Shown here: positions 11,201-22,594 of the stretch, in pieces | Position numbering within the stretch: the first letter of the stretch is position 1 | Layout: each line of letters opens with the position of its first letter | Source: Nectonema munidae | Lineage: Eukaryota; Nematomorpha; Nectonematoida; Nectonematidae | Assembly (NCBI GenBank): GCA_030549495.1 | Contig: JAUIRK010000017.1 | Coordinates: forward strand, 124,001-188,000 | DNA length: 64,000 bases | Direction: 5' to 3' | Made by a program: the position numbers and the translations under genes | The notes under the pieces: generated by a model | Told to the model about the DNA's origin: nothing | What the model saw: the letters and a program-made list of their open reading frames with translations, nothing else | Databases searched by the model: none

Positions 11201-12798
11201 GGTCAAAAATCTGAAGGTTAGAGTAAGCTGGAACTACAATCTAAGAACACGAACTTTGATTTTCAAATACAGTTGGCCATCACTTAATCGAAAACAGTGA
11301 AGGCATAAAAAATTCTGGTTAGACCATTTTCCAGATCAGTCATTTATTATGTCGGAATGCACAAAGAAGAAAAGCTAAGCTTTATTTTAGACATGAACTT
11401 TGTTGAATTATCAAAGTTTAATTAATGAAGGAAACAAACAAAAAATGTCAGTGAAAATATATTGAAAGGTACACAAGAAAAATTTGAAAGTTTCTTTTTT
11501 AATTTTTTTAAACAACATGGATAATATAATGTGTCTAAAGTATTGAAAAACTTATGTCTTCACTAGGTTTGTTTTTTTAAAATTGAAATAATATTAACCA
11601 AATAACAAATTGCTTTTTATTTGACTGTTATTATATAAATAATTTTTAAACAAGCTATTTTAAAATTTCAGCCGGATTGCTGAGGGCAGTTGCGGATCCA
11701 AGGAAGGGGGTGGCTACCAGGTAAAGAAAGATTAAAATTTTAACATTTCTTTGTGAAAAGTTGAGTATTTGATCAATAATATTTACCCAGATCGAATTTT
11801 ATGTTAGGGTTTTATACTTTTCATGTGCAATATTTTATACTTACCCTTTAAATAAAATGTTCAGTTTTCTCTTTTTAATCAAAAATATAATTACTTTTTT
11901 TCCATTTTTAGTGTATAAAAAAATAGGCCCCCTATGCTCAAAAGCTGGATCTGCCACAGGCTGAGGGCGCCCTTGAAATAATTTCAAGATAAATTTTAGT
12001 GTTTATTTTTTACGAGTAAGCTTTTTTCCTAATGGGATTTTTTTCCATAAGTTCAACCTCAAAATCACAGAAAAACATATCCAATTAAAAAAGTGTTTTT
12101 TTGAGTAAGAAGTGTTGTTTCTCTTTAATTAAACAATGGTTCCCAACTTATTTTGTCCTGTTCCCACTTTTTAAGTCACATTTTTACATTTGGACTCATT
12201 TTAAGAAGAAGAAGGTTTATTATTACAAAATTTAGACTTATTTAACTCATTTATTGTTGTCTTCACAGTAAAATACCTACTAAAGCTCGATCTTACAAAA
12301 TAATATAAAATGTTTGAAACGACAAATAGCTTCCTTATTTAGAAAAACCATGTTTTTTACAAGAATGAATTACACACGAGTATAGAACATAAGTATAACC
12401 TGCTATCAAAACCTAGGCATTAATTCATTTGACACAAATGTATATGAGGTTTTGTTTTTATTATTGATGACAATTAGATTGAAACTGAGAATGTGAAAGA
12501 GTATTTTACAATAGAAAAAAAGGTAAGTTACAAATATTTGATACTAATGTTCTGACATAACTATAACATTATGGGTAAAAACCAGTACAGTCTGTTTGAC
12601 ATTTTAAAATTTTTAATGCACATCTAGAAATTAATCACTAGTTGGTAACCATGGCATTTAAGAAAAGATATTGAACATAGTAAATTGATAATAAATTACT
12701 CCGATTCAAATGGCCTGAAAACAACTATTTAAATCTATTATATAAACTCTATCGTGTTATTTTAAATACTTTACTAATTAAATACACTACATTTTTAA

Positions 12799-12830
12799 GG
12801 TCTCGGGTTCGAATCGTACGCCTACCAAAA
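12799..12830 (+). repeat. tRNA 3'-half-like fragment (B box)
   Basis: ggtctcgggttcgaatcgta resembles a tRNA T-arm with the B-box GGTTCGAATC, followed by cgcctacca. No 5' half or A box sits at tRNA distance, so it is a fragment or SINE relic. The unit 2 copy is at about 33412. Confidence 0.4.
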
Positions 12831-13004
12831 AATTTCCAGTACAGCATGGAAGTTTCACTTCCCTTGTATGAGACACGGACAACTAAAAAATGTGATTTCT
12901 TAGATATATAAACAGATAAAAAAGACAAATTTACGAATTTTTATTGATTTATAAGTGTAGAAAATTTGCATTCTTGAAAGTTTGAAAATTTCTGGCTACC
13001 TGTA

Positions 13005-13570
13005 GTGATTATCATCCATGAAGTGTTTGTGTATATTGGGTTAACGAAAGTCTTTTGTGTAGACTTTCAATTTGGAGAACGCCTTCTTCGTATTTCTGCC
13101 ATAAATCCATTTTTTTTACTTCTTTGGTGACGTTTTTTGCTGTCTGTAGAGCTTTCTATCAGAGATAAGTCTAACCTGAACAATTTTTTAAAAATTAGCG
13201 ATTCAAAAATATGAAAAAAAAATTTAGTCATCAATAACTTGGAGAGTTTTTGTGTTATTTTTTTTTATTTAAACGGTTATGCCATCTTTCGACATCGTTG
13301 TTGGTTCTGATTAACTGTTTGAAGACACACTAATCAGATTGAACCCATAATTTTTTATTCATCCAGGTATTTTCGACATAAGTGAAGAGTTGTTGAATTC
13401 TAGGTGATGTTGAAACCAATTTTATTTCTTCTAACAAGTATCGTCAAAAAACAAATTAAATTGTTTTTTCATAATATATCAAGTACTTACTCAATGTGTT
13501 CGGATGGCAATAAAGGTTGTGCCAATAATTTTTTAATAACTTGTTCCTCTATCATACCTGAAAAAAGGAA
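13005..13570 (-). pseudogene. Mutator-like transposase C-terminal remnant (unit 1)
   Basis: On the minus strand the order of motifs is that of the C-terminal part of MULE-type transposases common in arthropods. An exon at 13557-13491 encodes EEQVIKKLLAQPLLPSEHIE and ends at a gtaagt donor. Next comes TWMNKKLWVQSD, then RTNNDVERWHNRLN (family: RTNNDVEGWHNRLN), and finally VRLISDRKLYRQQ and DLWQKYEEG in two frames. A stop follows WVQSD, and one extra base in an A run breaks the last part in unit 1 relative to unit 2. The N-terminal catalytic half was not found. Confidence 0.65.
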
Positions 13571-13719
13571 TCAACCTATAAAATAGTAATTTTGAAAACA
13601 ACCATAAACGAATAAGAATGCACAATAAGATGTCGCTCAATAATCCTGGAAAGTGATGAAAGTTCTTTTTTGCACATATTTCTATAGCCATTAGGAACAC
13701 TTTTACATTATTTCTCCTC

Positions 13720-16340
13720 ACTCAGTAAACTATAAATTTATGTTTGACTGCCTATTTATTCTGGACCAAAGAGTAAAAATAAGGTAAATGTGGTAGGGTA
13801 TTTTTATCGATAAAGCATTAATGCACCTCTTGCATCAAACTAAGAGTACTTTTTGGTAGAGGAAGGAATCAAACTCAAGAAGATCGGATTAGAAATCCAG
13901 CACTCCATCCAAATCCCCCACCCAACACTTATCTGATCTCCAGGTTCAATAACGTGGATGTGTACATTTCTTAATATTTTGTCATTTTTCGAAATTTTTT
14001 AAAGACATAAAAAAGTTTCTAAATTGATGTTTTCATTAATTAAAACTAGGGATACTTTCAGTAGCGATTCTGATGAGGGCGCCACGGCACCTCAGTTTTA
14101 CTCTGGCCTTGAGCTTGATCTCTTTAATTTTTTTTGATTTAATTTTATCCTAAAAACAAGTTTGAAACCTTAAATTTCCAGTTATCACGTATTTTATTCA
14201 AGCAGAAATATAAGCCAACTATTTTGAAAAATAAACATTAAGTCATTTTTTCACGAATACTGTTTTCTAAATGAGATTATTGATGACAAAAAGTGTGAAA
14301 TTTATTGAAAAATATCGTCTCCTGTGTTGTCCCTTCACTTTCAAAAAATTAGTTTCGCAAAGATACATGAACATGCAAAAAATGAAAGAATTGAATTTAG
14401 TTGTAGAATCGAGTCAGGCACATACTTTTGGAAACACAATGCTGTAATCTTGTATACTTTGTGAGCTCATGAAAACAAATAGCAAATGCACTTGTTTAAA
14501 CAATCATTAGAATATCTTTTCCGTTTTTCAGAGATCCCGTTCAATTTTTTAGCGCGAAAAAATTTCGAGCATTTTTAATAACCGAAAAATCCAAATACAA
14601 AATGTAACAAATGTAATGATAATGATTAAGTGACTTTGTTTTAAAAAGAAATTCTTAGCGCGAGTCTAACAATATTCAAAGATATAAAATTGTAACGATT
14701 GAAAACTATTTTAATTTAACTCTAAATGCAAATTATACTGAATGCTTAAATTCCTTTTTAGCTTGGATGAGAAACGTAAATTTTTTTCAAATAGAAAGAT
14801 TAACTATTACGCTTTTGTTAGAATTTTTAGAAGACATTTTTTAAGGCTTGAACATGTCTTTAAATATGAAATTTTTTAAAATGTTTTAAATTTGAATTTA
14901 CTAATGATATCTAGAAACAATTGTTCTACTAAAGTAAGAGGTTTTCTTTTATAATTTTCTTTTACAAATTTTTTTTATTAATCACTCTAGTGCCCATTCA
15001 TAACAGAAAGTATAAATGTTTAACTTGAATGCCAGGATCGATCATAAGCTATTTTCCATGCCTATAACTGCATTTGTTTAAAACAGAAATGAGAGCTTTT
15101 AAGTTAAACTATCATTAATTGTAAACTAATTTTAAATAAACGTTTATATTAACATTTTCAACCAGACATCAACAAAAAGCGGTACAATTATTTAAAGTAT
15201 ATTTTAAAATACATTAGAACCTAAAAAGGCCTTAAAATACAAAATTTAAAATTGTTTTTTATTTAAATTACGGTAGTTAAAAAATTTCTTTATGGCGCAC
15301 CTGAACGCATCCTTGCAGACCAATTTACAACTGCATATCTAGGGATTTTCTTTTCACTGTACCCTACCACTTTATAATTTGTTTTTATGATTTGTAGAAT
15401 TTACTATTAATTTATGTACTTTTTGCATTTTTTTCTCTAATATATAGCTAGACGACGATTTTATCAAATAAAAAAGGTAATGTGGAAAGCTGGATGCAAA
15501 CGCAATAAATGAATCAAGAATTCCACTCTCCAAAAATGAATTTAATCTTCTAACATTAGGCCCAAAATTCCACGTCTACATGAGTTTTACACATATCAAG
15601 CACTTTCTTTTGCAAACTTGAAAACGCTGTGCTAATGTAAACCTTCACTTCAAAAGGAAGCTTTCCTATTAGCGGTAGTAAATATTTTAACACTTCACAA
15701 CTCGCTACACAAAAATAACATCACACACAAACAAAATCAATGCCTAAAAATGTAAAAATGATGTCAACAGAACTGCTTGCATGACAAAAAAAGATTGTTT
15801 CGTTATTCTGAACACTCTACTTTACACAAATATAATGAACGCATTTCTATCACTCTCAACCACGTACTTAACAATCTCTCGTTTCAACGCTAAAATTTTC
15901 TCTTTCTACAGCACAACAAAATATAACAACTTCATTTACAAATTTTAGAAAGATTCCTTTGAGTTCCTGGAAAAATACATAAAACTTTCTTTTTAAACTA
16001 AACTCAGACAGCTCGCACGCTATTCAATTCATTTGCCACAACAAGTACTTAACATTTAATAACGTTATGTTATTATGATTTCATAATAGAATCTGATTTA
16101 TTCAATTTTTATAAATAACTATTAAACTTCCTTTCCAAAACTTTACTATAAATATATGAAGAAAACACCTCATGGATGCCAAACTTAAAAGTGTTGAGAA
16201 AGCAATAGGCCACCACTACTTTACATTTCATTAGATACACCAAGTGGACAAGCCTCAATCTCCATGCAAGTAATTAATGACTCCTCAATTTACCTCCAGC
16301 GACAACACAAAGAAGGATACTGCATCACGACACGAAAGCC
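13720..16340. other. AT-rich, no gene seen (unit 1)
   Basis: No coding frame, RNA gene or clear repeat boundary. The unit 2 equivalent (38330-40950) is nearly identical apart from small indels, for example an extra AAAATAGGAA-like stretch near 39470. Confidence 0.6.
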
Positions 16341-16619
16341 CTATATCAACACCAGGGTCGCACATCCTCGAAATTATTGGGGGGCGAAATTTTTTTGTTG
16401 CAATTTTCAAAATTAGTGGTCTGAAAATACAACGGGAGACCAAATATTCAAGCAATCGTTTAAAATAGAGTGTATTCAGCGCATACCTAAATTTATAAGA
16501 CTACTTTATATTTTTTTTTACAAATTTGGTGAATTTAATTACTATACTTCCAGCGAAAATATTTTAATTAAATTTGCATATCGAATATGGTGCCTAGAAA
16601 AAATTCCCCGGAAAAAATG

Positions 16620-17092
16620 TCGCCAATTAAAAAGTAGGAACCCCCAGTAAAAATGCAACCAAAAAAATGCCCCAATTTAAAATTAGGAAAAAATGCCCCA
16701 ACACAAAAAAATAAGATATGTGAAATAAAGTTTTTTTGTAAAAAAAACAAAGAGTTAACTTTTCAAGTAAACTAAAAACTCATCATAGGAAAATTTTTTA
16801 AATACAAAAATTTATAAAACAGCAAATATTTTTGGACTTTGTGTGTATCAGAACACTTTCTAAATATAATTTGTGTTTTAACTGATTTTAAGAACACATT
16901 CCCACAACTCTGCACCTTTGCTATTGTTTTCAAGAACTTTATAAAGAAAAAAACCCTATAGATTAAGAAATTTTGGAAATTTAGCCTTTCGTGGTACCAA
17001 ATAAAAATATTTATATAATTTAAAAAAATCCTGAAAATCAAAAATTAGGGGGCATTTTTTCCTACTTTTTAATTGGGGGCATTTTTACCTAC
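16620..17092. repeat. Nested inverted-repeat (MITE-like) element
   Basis: The left arm around 16622-16700 (aattaaaaagtaggaaccccc, then ggaaaaaatgcccca) is the reverse complement of the right arm 17045-17092 (ggggcattttttcctactt, then ttgggggcatttttaccta). The arms are 45-80 bp with a 350-bp middle. It sits wholly inside the hAT element. Confidence 0.7.
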
Positions 17093-17518
17093 AACCATCG
17101 AACATACACTAGTTTAAAAAATCCAAAAATGTTAGGGAGTGGAATAGGCTTTTCATTTGAAAAATGAAGTAGTCTACCAGGCACATTACAGGAATTGATG
17201 AATGGAACCGTCTGTTCTTAGAATAATTTCAAAATAATAGGAGGCATAAAGAATTAGAGTTTATTTGAAATTTTCAAGTTTTTATTAGCAGCAAAAGCCA
17301 ACGTTTAAGTAGCTAACCCTTATAATTAAAAAATTATTTAAACTAATGATCAAAAGACATTTCGCCCCATAGATAATTCGCACCATAGACGTCTCATAGG
17401 CTATTTGTTTCATCCATCTTTGCTTATTATGTGTAAAATTATTAAAAAATTTTATATTGTTTATTTTATCTCTATTAAATTATTTCAAATTAATTATTTT
17501 ATCTCTAAATTTTTTAAA

Positions 17519-17740
17519 ATTGTCCATGAGACAAAATGTCTTATGAAAATAACGGGGCGAATTGTCCATGAAACAAAATGTCTTATGAAAATAATGGGGT
17601 GAATTATCCATGGGACGAACTGTCTTATGAAAATAATGGGGCGAATTGTCCATGGGACGAACTGTCTTATGAAAATAATGGGGCGAATTTGTCCATGGGA
17701 CGAACTGTCTTATGAAAATAATGGGGCGAAATGTCCGAGG
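17519..17740 (+). repeat. 42-bp tandem repeat, about five copies
   Basis: The monomer contains tgtccatgggacgaactgtc, then ttatgaaaataatggggcga. Because 42 is divisible by three it stays open in one frame and produces a spurious repetitive reading frame. The unit 2 array is at 42160-42375. Confidence 0.9.
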
Positions 17741-18467
17741 ACCAAACTAACATAAATCAAAGTATACGAGAAAAGAAAATCATTGCGTTTTTTTTGAAAA
17801 TTTGTCTACAAATAAAATTCTAACAGCTGTCATAAATAGATCAAGCACATTTTAAACAACTGAAACTTTTTGAAAAGTTTGTTTCGATATTATATTTTTA
17901 TTATAATAATCAACAAATTTTCTTAAAAAAAAAGATTTAATTAATTATGTACAGTGTTACTTATAAAATTTAACAATCGAACATTATAAAAAATATCTCT
18001 GCTCAAATATTAAGCAAATAGAGCATTCTTGCTTTTAAACTGAATAGATAGTCAAAATATTCATTCCCAAATAACTATTGAAAAAATTTTCTTGACTTGA
18101 AAAAATTAAAGTTTTCAAATGTTACAAAATGTAACTTTACTTTCTTGATCCTTTCATTGTAGAAGTTTTCAAAAACTGATATCGCATAAGATTACATGGG
18201 GGCACCATGCGGTACGTAGGAGTGTTGGCACGGCCCCTCATGACCCAGCCTAGCTACGTCACTGGAGAGAAGAGAACTGAATGAGATAGGAGAGCTTAAC
18301 AAGAGAAGAGGGCTTGAATGAAAGAAGAGAACTTGAGTGAATGATTGAGTTTTAGCAGAGAAAGCGGAAGAGAAAAACAAAGGAGACAGAAAGAGGAATA
18401 GAATCACTGTGACAGAAGATGAGAAAATCCCCCCCCCCCCCCCCGGATGTGCGCCCCTGATCAACAC

Positions 18468-19400
18468 CCACTATACACTTACTTTTACCTGCACCACAGA
18501 CACAACCAATAACCCCCAATTAATACCTCTAACACAACCGAAACGCACCTCTTCTTCGAAATTTTACAAGACCGAAATATTTTGTATTTCTATCCTTCAT
18601 CTATTTACTAGTTATTAAAGTGGTGTATAATTTCTGTTACCCCTATCTCATGGTATTCTTTATGGATTATGTTTATTACATGATTGTTTCAATAAATTGA
18701 TTAAAGTAAGTGAAACAAGAAAAATAAATTAAAGAACATTATCTTGTTGAATATAATATCTCATTCAAGTAATGGCCTTTAAATTAATAAATTTATTTAC
18801 AAATTAAAGATTCGATAAAAAAACGTACCAAGATCGAAGTGGAACCGAACTTAGATATTAATAGAAATAAGCTTTTTTTTGTACGCTAACTTGAAACCGT
18901 ATATTTTACAAAAAAACTATCGTGTCGTAACGAAAACTCGAAACGTAAGGTACTGTAAACAACTACTGTGTTAATAGATACGCTAATTGTCCTTTAAAGA
19001 AAAATTATCTGCAAAATATATTACACTTTGTTTAACAGTCACTTCATCAATATCGGGTTTATAAATCCTTAACATATAAATAAGAAATCGCATTTTCTGT
19101 CAAAAATTATACTAATTTTGAAATCTGGATTCCGAGTCCCCCCTAAAAGGTATTAACCGCTCGCTGGCGGGGGTATCATGTGAGCCAGAAACTCACACTC
19201 ATTGTCGCTCGGTTAAAGTTTCCCTCTTTTCTACTCTGATCTATTTTGTGTTATTTGTGGCCTGCCTTGTGTGTTAACATTAATCAAATTTTCTTACTCG
19301 CATTCATCCTAGTTATCATCGCTTACATTAAAATTGATGCGAATGTCCGCCCTCATCATCATCTAATATTATATACTTAACCCCTCAATTATTATTTTTG
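18468..19400. other. No gene seen between hAT and fold-back element
   Basis: Short open frames only. A locally GC-richer patch near 19140-19215 (ccgctcgctggcgggggtat) contains a small inverted repeat (cgctcgctggcg). The same sequence is in unit 2. Confidence 0.5.
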
Positions 19401-19928
19401 CCATTTTGGTATTCAGTGTAATTGATCGATGTGAAAGTTGTTCATCCACGGTAATTTCATCAGTAAGATTTTTTTACCATTTTTCCACATATTCACTATG
19501 ATTGATAACTAATACTTTATAACTTGTGAAACAATTTTTTTATTATTTTTTTTAACCGTAACTTTTAATTTTTTTATTTTAATCAAAATTTAACTTTTTT
19601 TTATTATTTTGAGTTTTTTATTTAGACATTTTTGCGTATAAATGAAACATTATTTCAAAATGAAAAAAATTAATTAGTGAAATTGTTTATACAAAAAAAT
19701 ATATATAATTAAAATAGGTAAAATAATAAAAATAAGTTTAATTTAGATTAAAATAAAAATTTAGAATTGAAAAAATAATAATAAAAAAAAATTGAATCAC
19801 AAGTTATAAAGTATTAAAGTTATCAATCATAGTGAAAATGTGGAAAAATGATAAAAAAAATGTTGACGATGAAATTACCTTGAATAAAACAACTTACACA
19901 TCGATGAATTGCACTGAAAACCAAAATA
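19401..19928. mobile_element. Fold-back (long inverted repeat) element, 0.53 kb (unit 1)
   Basis: The outer ends ccattttggtattcagtg and cactgaaaaccaaaatag are inverted repeats. The arms pair over roughly 200 bp with few mismatches: for example accatttttccacatattca and ctatgattgataac on the left have their complements on the right. The centre is AT-only. It lies about 100 bp downstream of the kinase stop codon. Confidence 0.85.
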
Positions 19929-20028
19929 GAAACTATAAATATTTTTTGCTGTTATCTATTTTGAAGAATTTCCGACTTTTTGAGATATAAAGGAATATCT
20001 AATTTTTTTGAGAACATGAACTGACTTT

Positions 20029-21162
20029 TTATATAAATTGGGGCTTAACAAAGTCGTTTCCACTATTGGTTATATGCCCTTCAACCCAAGGATGTTTCTT
20101 CAATAAATCTTCAATGGCAAAATTACTCCTTTTTAAACTTCCAACCATTTCTATTAAACTGAGAATTTGGCTCCTTTCATGAGACTCGTTGGTTCCGCCT
20201 GTTTCAAAGTTGCACGCATTTTCTAACACACGCAAATTCCTTCCGAAATACATCCAATCACTTCTTCTTCCATGTCCTATTTCTTTTGACATTGCTTTCT
20301 GAGGAGAACATACAAAATTAATGAGCTTCAAGTTACCGTCTTCGTCGAACATGATGTTGTTTTCGTGTAGACGGTTGTGTGTCATATTATTACTATGTAA
20401 ATAAGCTATCGCCAAAAGTAATTGGGCGCTGTAACTCTTTGCTTCTTCTACGCTGACTCCTTCCTTCAAGCATTTTATGCCCAGCGTATCTCCAGGTAAG
20501 AATTCTTGAACGATGTAGATGAATTCTTTATCCAGATAGACGTCATTGATTTCGACCGTGAATTTTGAATTTAGCATCTTTAGGTTATTAATCTCTTGAA
20601 TCACGCCTTCAATGATAATTCGTGGCTTTTTAATGTACGGTATCACTTTGAGAACATGCTTTTTCAAAGTATTGATGTTTAAGCACATATAAAACTTTCC
20701 ACGAATATCCTCATCGAAACATTTTTGAATGACATATTCTTCGTCTACTGATGTTGTTTTGGGGTTCAGTGCTTCTTTTAAGTACAAATAAGGAGAATTT
20801 TTGAATTTTATAGGAGTTTTTTTTTTTAAAAACGATCTTTGAACTGTCTTTTTTTCTGAATTTTCTTTTAAGCTCTTGTCATTTTCACTTTCATTTTGAA
20901 ATAGCGAAAAATTTTGTCTATTGTTTTCTTTAATTTCAGCCGAGCCCAGCGAATCTTTGGATTTTGGAACTGAAAAAACTGTGTCCTTTTTTAAACCTTC
21001 TTTAAATTTCATGACATTTTCACTTTTATCCGAATCTTTTTTGATACTTGAATTTAATGCATTTTGATTTTCTGATGATATGATGTTACTTAAAAAATTT
21101 CTAGCAAGCCAACATACATTAGAAAATATAAAATGGGTGGAGTGTATTAAGATCTGTTCCAT
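20029..21162 (-). CDS. Single-exon pseudokinase (unit 1 copy)
   Basis: An intact 377-residue frame. Residues 1-130 are Ser/Lys/Asn-rich; residues about 140-362 have a protein-kinase fold pattern closest to AGC kinases. Visible positions: beta-3 lysine K172 in VLKV; helix-C glutamate E190 in GVIQEINNLK; hinge FIYIVQEFLPGD at 214-225; helix E SYSAQLLLAIAYLHS. The catalytic loop reads HNRLHENN (262-269), so HRD is HNR and the catalytic Asp is Arg264. DFG is N282-F-V. A glycine-rich loop is not recognisable. Residues 356-360 are KHPWV. With both metal/catalytic aspartates gone, phosphotransfer is unlikely and a scaffold or regulatory role is inferred. With no introns among intron-bearing neighbours it may have arisen as a retrogene. 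The start is the first ATG of the frame (MEQILIHSTH). Confidence 0.8.
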   Translation of the reverse strand: MEQILIHSTHFIFSNVCWLARNFLSNIISSENQNALNSSIKKDSDKSENVMKFKEGLKKDTVFSVPKSKDSLGSAEIKENNRQNFSLFQNESENDKSLKENSEKKTVQRSFLKKKTPIKFKNSPYLYLKEALNPKTTSVDEEYVIQKCFDEDIRGKFYMCLNINTLKKHVLKVIPYIKKPRIIIEGVIQEINNLKMLNSKFTVEINDVYLDKEFIYIVQEFLPGDTLGIKCLKEGVSVEEAKSYSAQLLLAIAYLHSNNMTHNRLHENNIMFDEDGNLKLINFVCSPQKAMSKEIGHGRRSDWMYFGRNLRVLENACNFETGGTNESHERSQILSLIEMVGSLKRSNFAIEDLLKKHPWVEGHITNSGNDFVKPQFI

Positions 21163-21299
21163 TGTTAAAGTTGTTTGTCTTAATGTTTTGTAGATGTCAA
21201 AATTATTTATTGAATTGTGTTTAGAATTTTGGTTTGTATTCTCTCTTTATGTATTTTAAACGTGAGAAAGTGGTAACGTATTAAGTGGAGATTTTATTA

Positions 21300-21560
21300 T
21301 AATGATAATGAAATATAATAATAGGCTAGCGTCTGTCTGCGTGTGTGTCTGTAGCTGTGAGCATTTTGATTGGTTGAATTTATTTATATGTTTTGTGTGT
21401 ATTTTTATATGGTGTGATGAGTTTGTATGTGTGTATGTCGCTTGAAGCATTTTGATTGCTTGACATTATTTATATGTTTTCTACCAAACCATATATCACC
21501 ATATAAAAAATACACACAATCAATGATCCTATGTTTCGAGCATTTGATTGGTTAAATTTA
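21300..21560. repeat. Imperfect inverted repeat, dispersed family (unit 1)
   Basis: tatatggtgtgatg and catttgattggtt words on one side face catatatcaccatata and caatgatcctatgtttcgag on the other. The cgaaacataggatcatt word and the following tgtgtattt...atatggt recur in opposite orientation at 53455-53510, so this is a dispersed repeat. Confidence 0.5.
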
Positions 21561-21779
21561 TATCAATGTATACACTGTTGTGATTGATGATAAGTTATTG
21601 ATTTTTAGAATCGTTTTTTAAACCACTTCTTAAATCGAAATTGCTATCATTTTATATTCCATTGTAGAAGAAAAAGTTAGGATTTTATTTAAAATTAAAA
21701 AAGATTGATATAATCTTTAGGTAATGTGGAGTAACCTTAGCTACTTTTCTTGTTAGTTTGCAATATTTCACTTTTAAAA

Positions 21780-21995
21780 TTTTTAAACGAAGGGCATTTG
21801 TAATATTTTTACCGACAATGTGCAAAAAATAAATCACATTCCACTGCTATCACGCTTGTAAGAAGAATTAACACATGTAGCATTACGCCTTTATGAACGC
21901 AGTGATTTCTTCTCTCGCATACGTGACACGACACATTTGAGCACGCGTGTGTGATTTATTTTATCGGATTAGTGTACGCTTTAGTTTATTTGTAG
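21780..21995 (+). repeat. Dispersed repeat, inverted copy at 61130-61325
   Basis: aacgaagggcattt, taccgacaatgtgc, aataaatcacatt, attaacacatgta, gcattacgc and gcacgcgtgtg occur in this order. The reverse complement of 61130-61325 has them in the same order. Unit 1 has lost about 32 bp of it that unit 2 keeps (46491-46522). Confidence 0.75.
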
Positions 21996-22145
21996 TGTGT
22001 AGCTAATTTTATAGTCAAATATTAAAACGCTATCACATCGTTAATAAAATATTTTTGATAGGAATTTCAGAGCAGCTTGGCATGATGTTTGACTCGAAAG
22101 TCTGCATTCCCTCTTTATTCTCTTATCTTACATTATCATGTGTTC

Positions 22146-22542
22146 CAGAGGTCGAGAATCTATGGCTCGCGAGTCAGACATGGCTCTTTTGATGACTGCA
22201 CCTGGCTCTCAGATAAATTAGGTGGTCTTCAGGATAAAGGGAGGTATTGCGATAATGCATATCCTTCTTGTCAATTCTACACTCTCTTAATTTCGTCATC
22301 ATTACGAATCATGACGACACAAATAAAGCTGATGAGGTGGCAGTCTTTACTTATTTTAATAAACAACTTCCTTAAAACAATGTTGTTTAAAATAAATTCA
22401 GAGGCTTATTATACTATAAAATTGTTGGTCTTCTTTTTCCATTTAGTTGTAATCAGTATTTAAAATATATATGGCTCTCAGAAGATTAGATTTTAAAATA
22501 TGTGTTTTTTGGACTCTTTAGTCAAAAAGGTTGCCGGCCCCT
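22146..22542. mobile_element. hAT MITE-like element (unit 1)
   Basis: The left end CAGAGGTCGAGAATCTATGG with repeated TGGCTC words and the right end AAAAAGGTTGCCGGCCCCT match the subterminal pattern of a widespread hAT family (CAGGGGTCGG...). No clean 8-bp target duplication remains. A 133-bp segment inside (22215-22347) looks like a later insertion. Confidence 0.6.
22215..22347. repeat. 133-bp repeat, found three times
   Basis: The stretch from aaattaggtggtcttcagga to gatgaggtggcagtctt occurs here, at 46876-47008 in unit 2 and, with no shared flanks, at 52227-52359. No terminal repeats or target duplications were seen. It looks like a mobile or captured segment of unknown type. Confidence 0.7.
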
Positions 22543-22594
22543 ATTCGAATGATCATTCATTCTATAATGCGATCATCATAAAACTCTTATAGAA

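Larger units (their letters stand above)
9780..13000. other. AT-rich intergenic stretch, no gene seen
   Basis: No sustained coding frame. It contains a short array of ACGG-type degenerate repeats (11119-11200) and a hAT-like end near 12130-12175 (ggttcccaacttattttg). This is also the site where unit 2 carries the CAGGGG element: the empty site is ...acatttggactcatttt near 12195. Confidence 0.6.
16353..18459. mobile_element. Non-autonomous hAT element, 2.1 kb (unit 1)
   Basis: Ends CAGGGTCGCACATCC and GGATGTGCGCCCCTG form a 15-bp terminal inverted repeat with one mismatch. The flanks are perfect 8-bp target duplications, atcaacac at 16345-16352 and 18460-18467. It encodes nothing recognisable. 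Inside are a nested inverted-repeat element (16620-17092), a 42-bp tandem array (17519-17740), a GA-rich stretch (18250-18420) and a C17-type homopolymer just inside the right end. It was present before the tandem duplication, since unit 2 has it with the same flanks. Confidence 0.9.

Noticed and set aside
12799-12830. Functional tRNA gene
   Set aside because: Only the T-arm/B-box half is present. There is no acceptor stem or anticodon arm upstream.
17405-17602. Repetitive frame over the 42-bp array (longer at 42046-42396)
   Set aside because: It arises because the monomer is a multiple of three. Its composition follows the repeat and no start or domain supports it.
17519-17740. CRISPR-like array
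   Set aside because: The units are contiguous 42-bp tandem repeats with no unique spacers, in a eukaryotic transposon.
18192-18467. Minus-strand Ser/Leu/Phe-rich frame (and 42776-43045)
   Set aside because: It is the complement of a GA-rich simple tract next to the hAT end; low complexity, no homology recognised.
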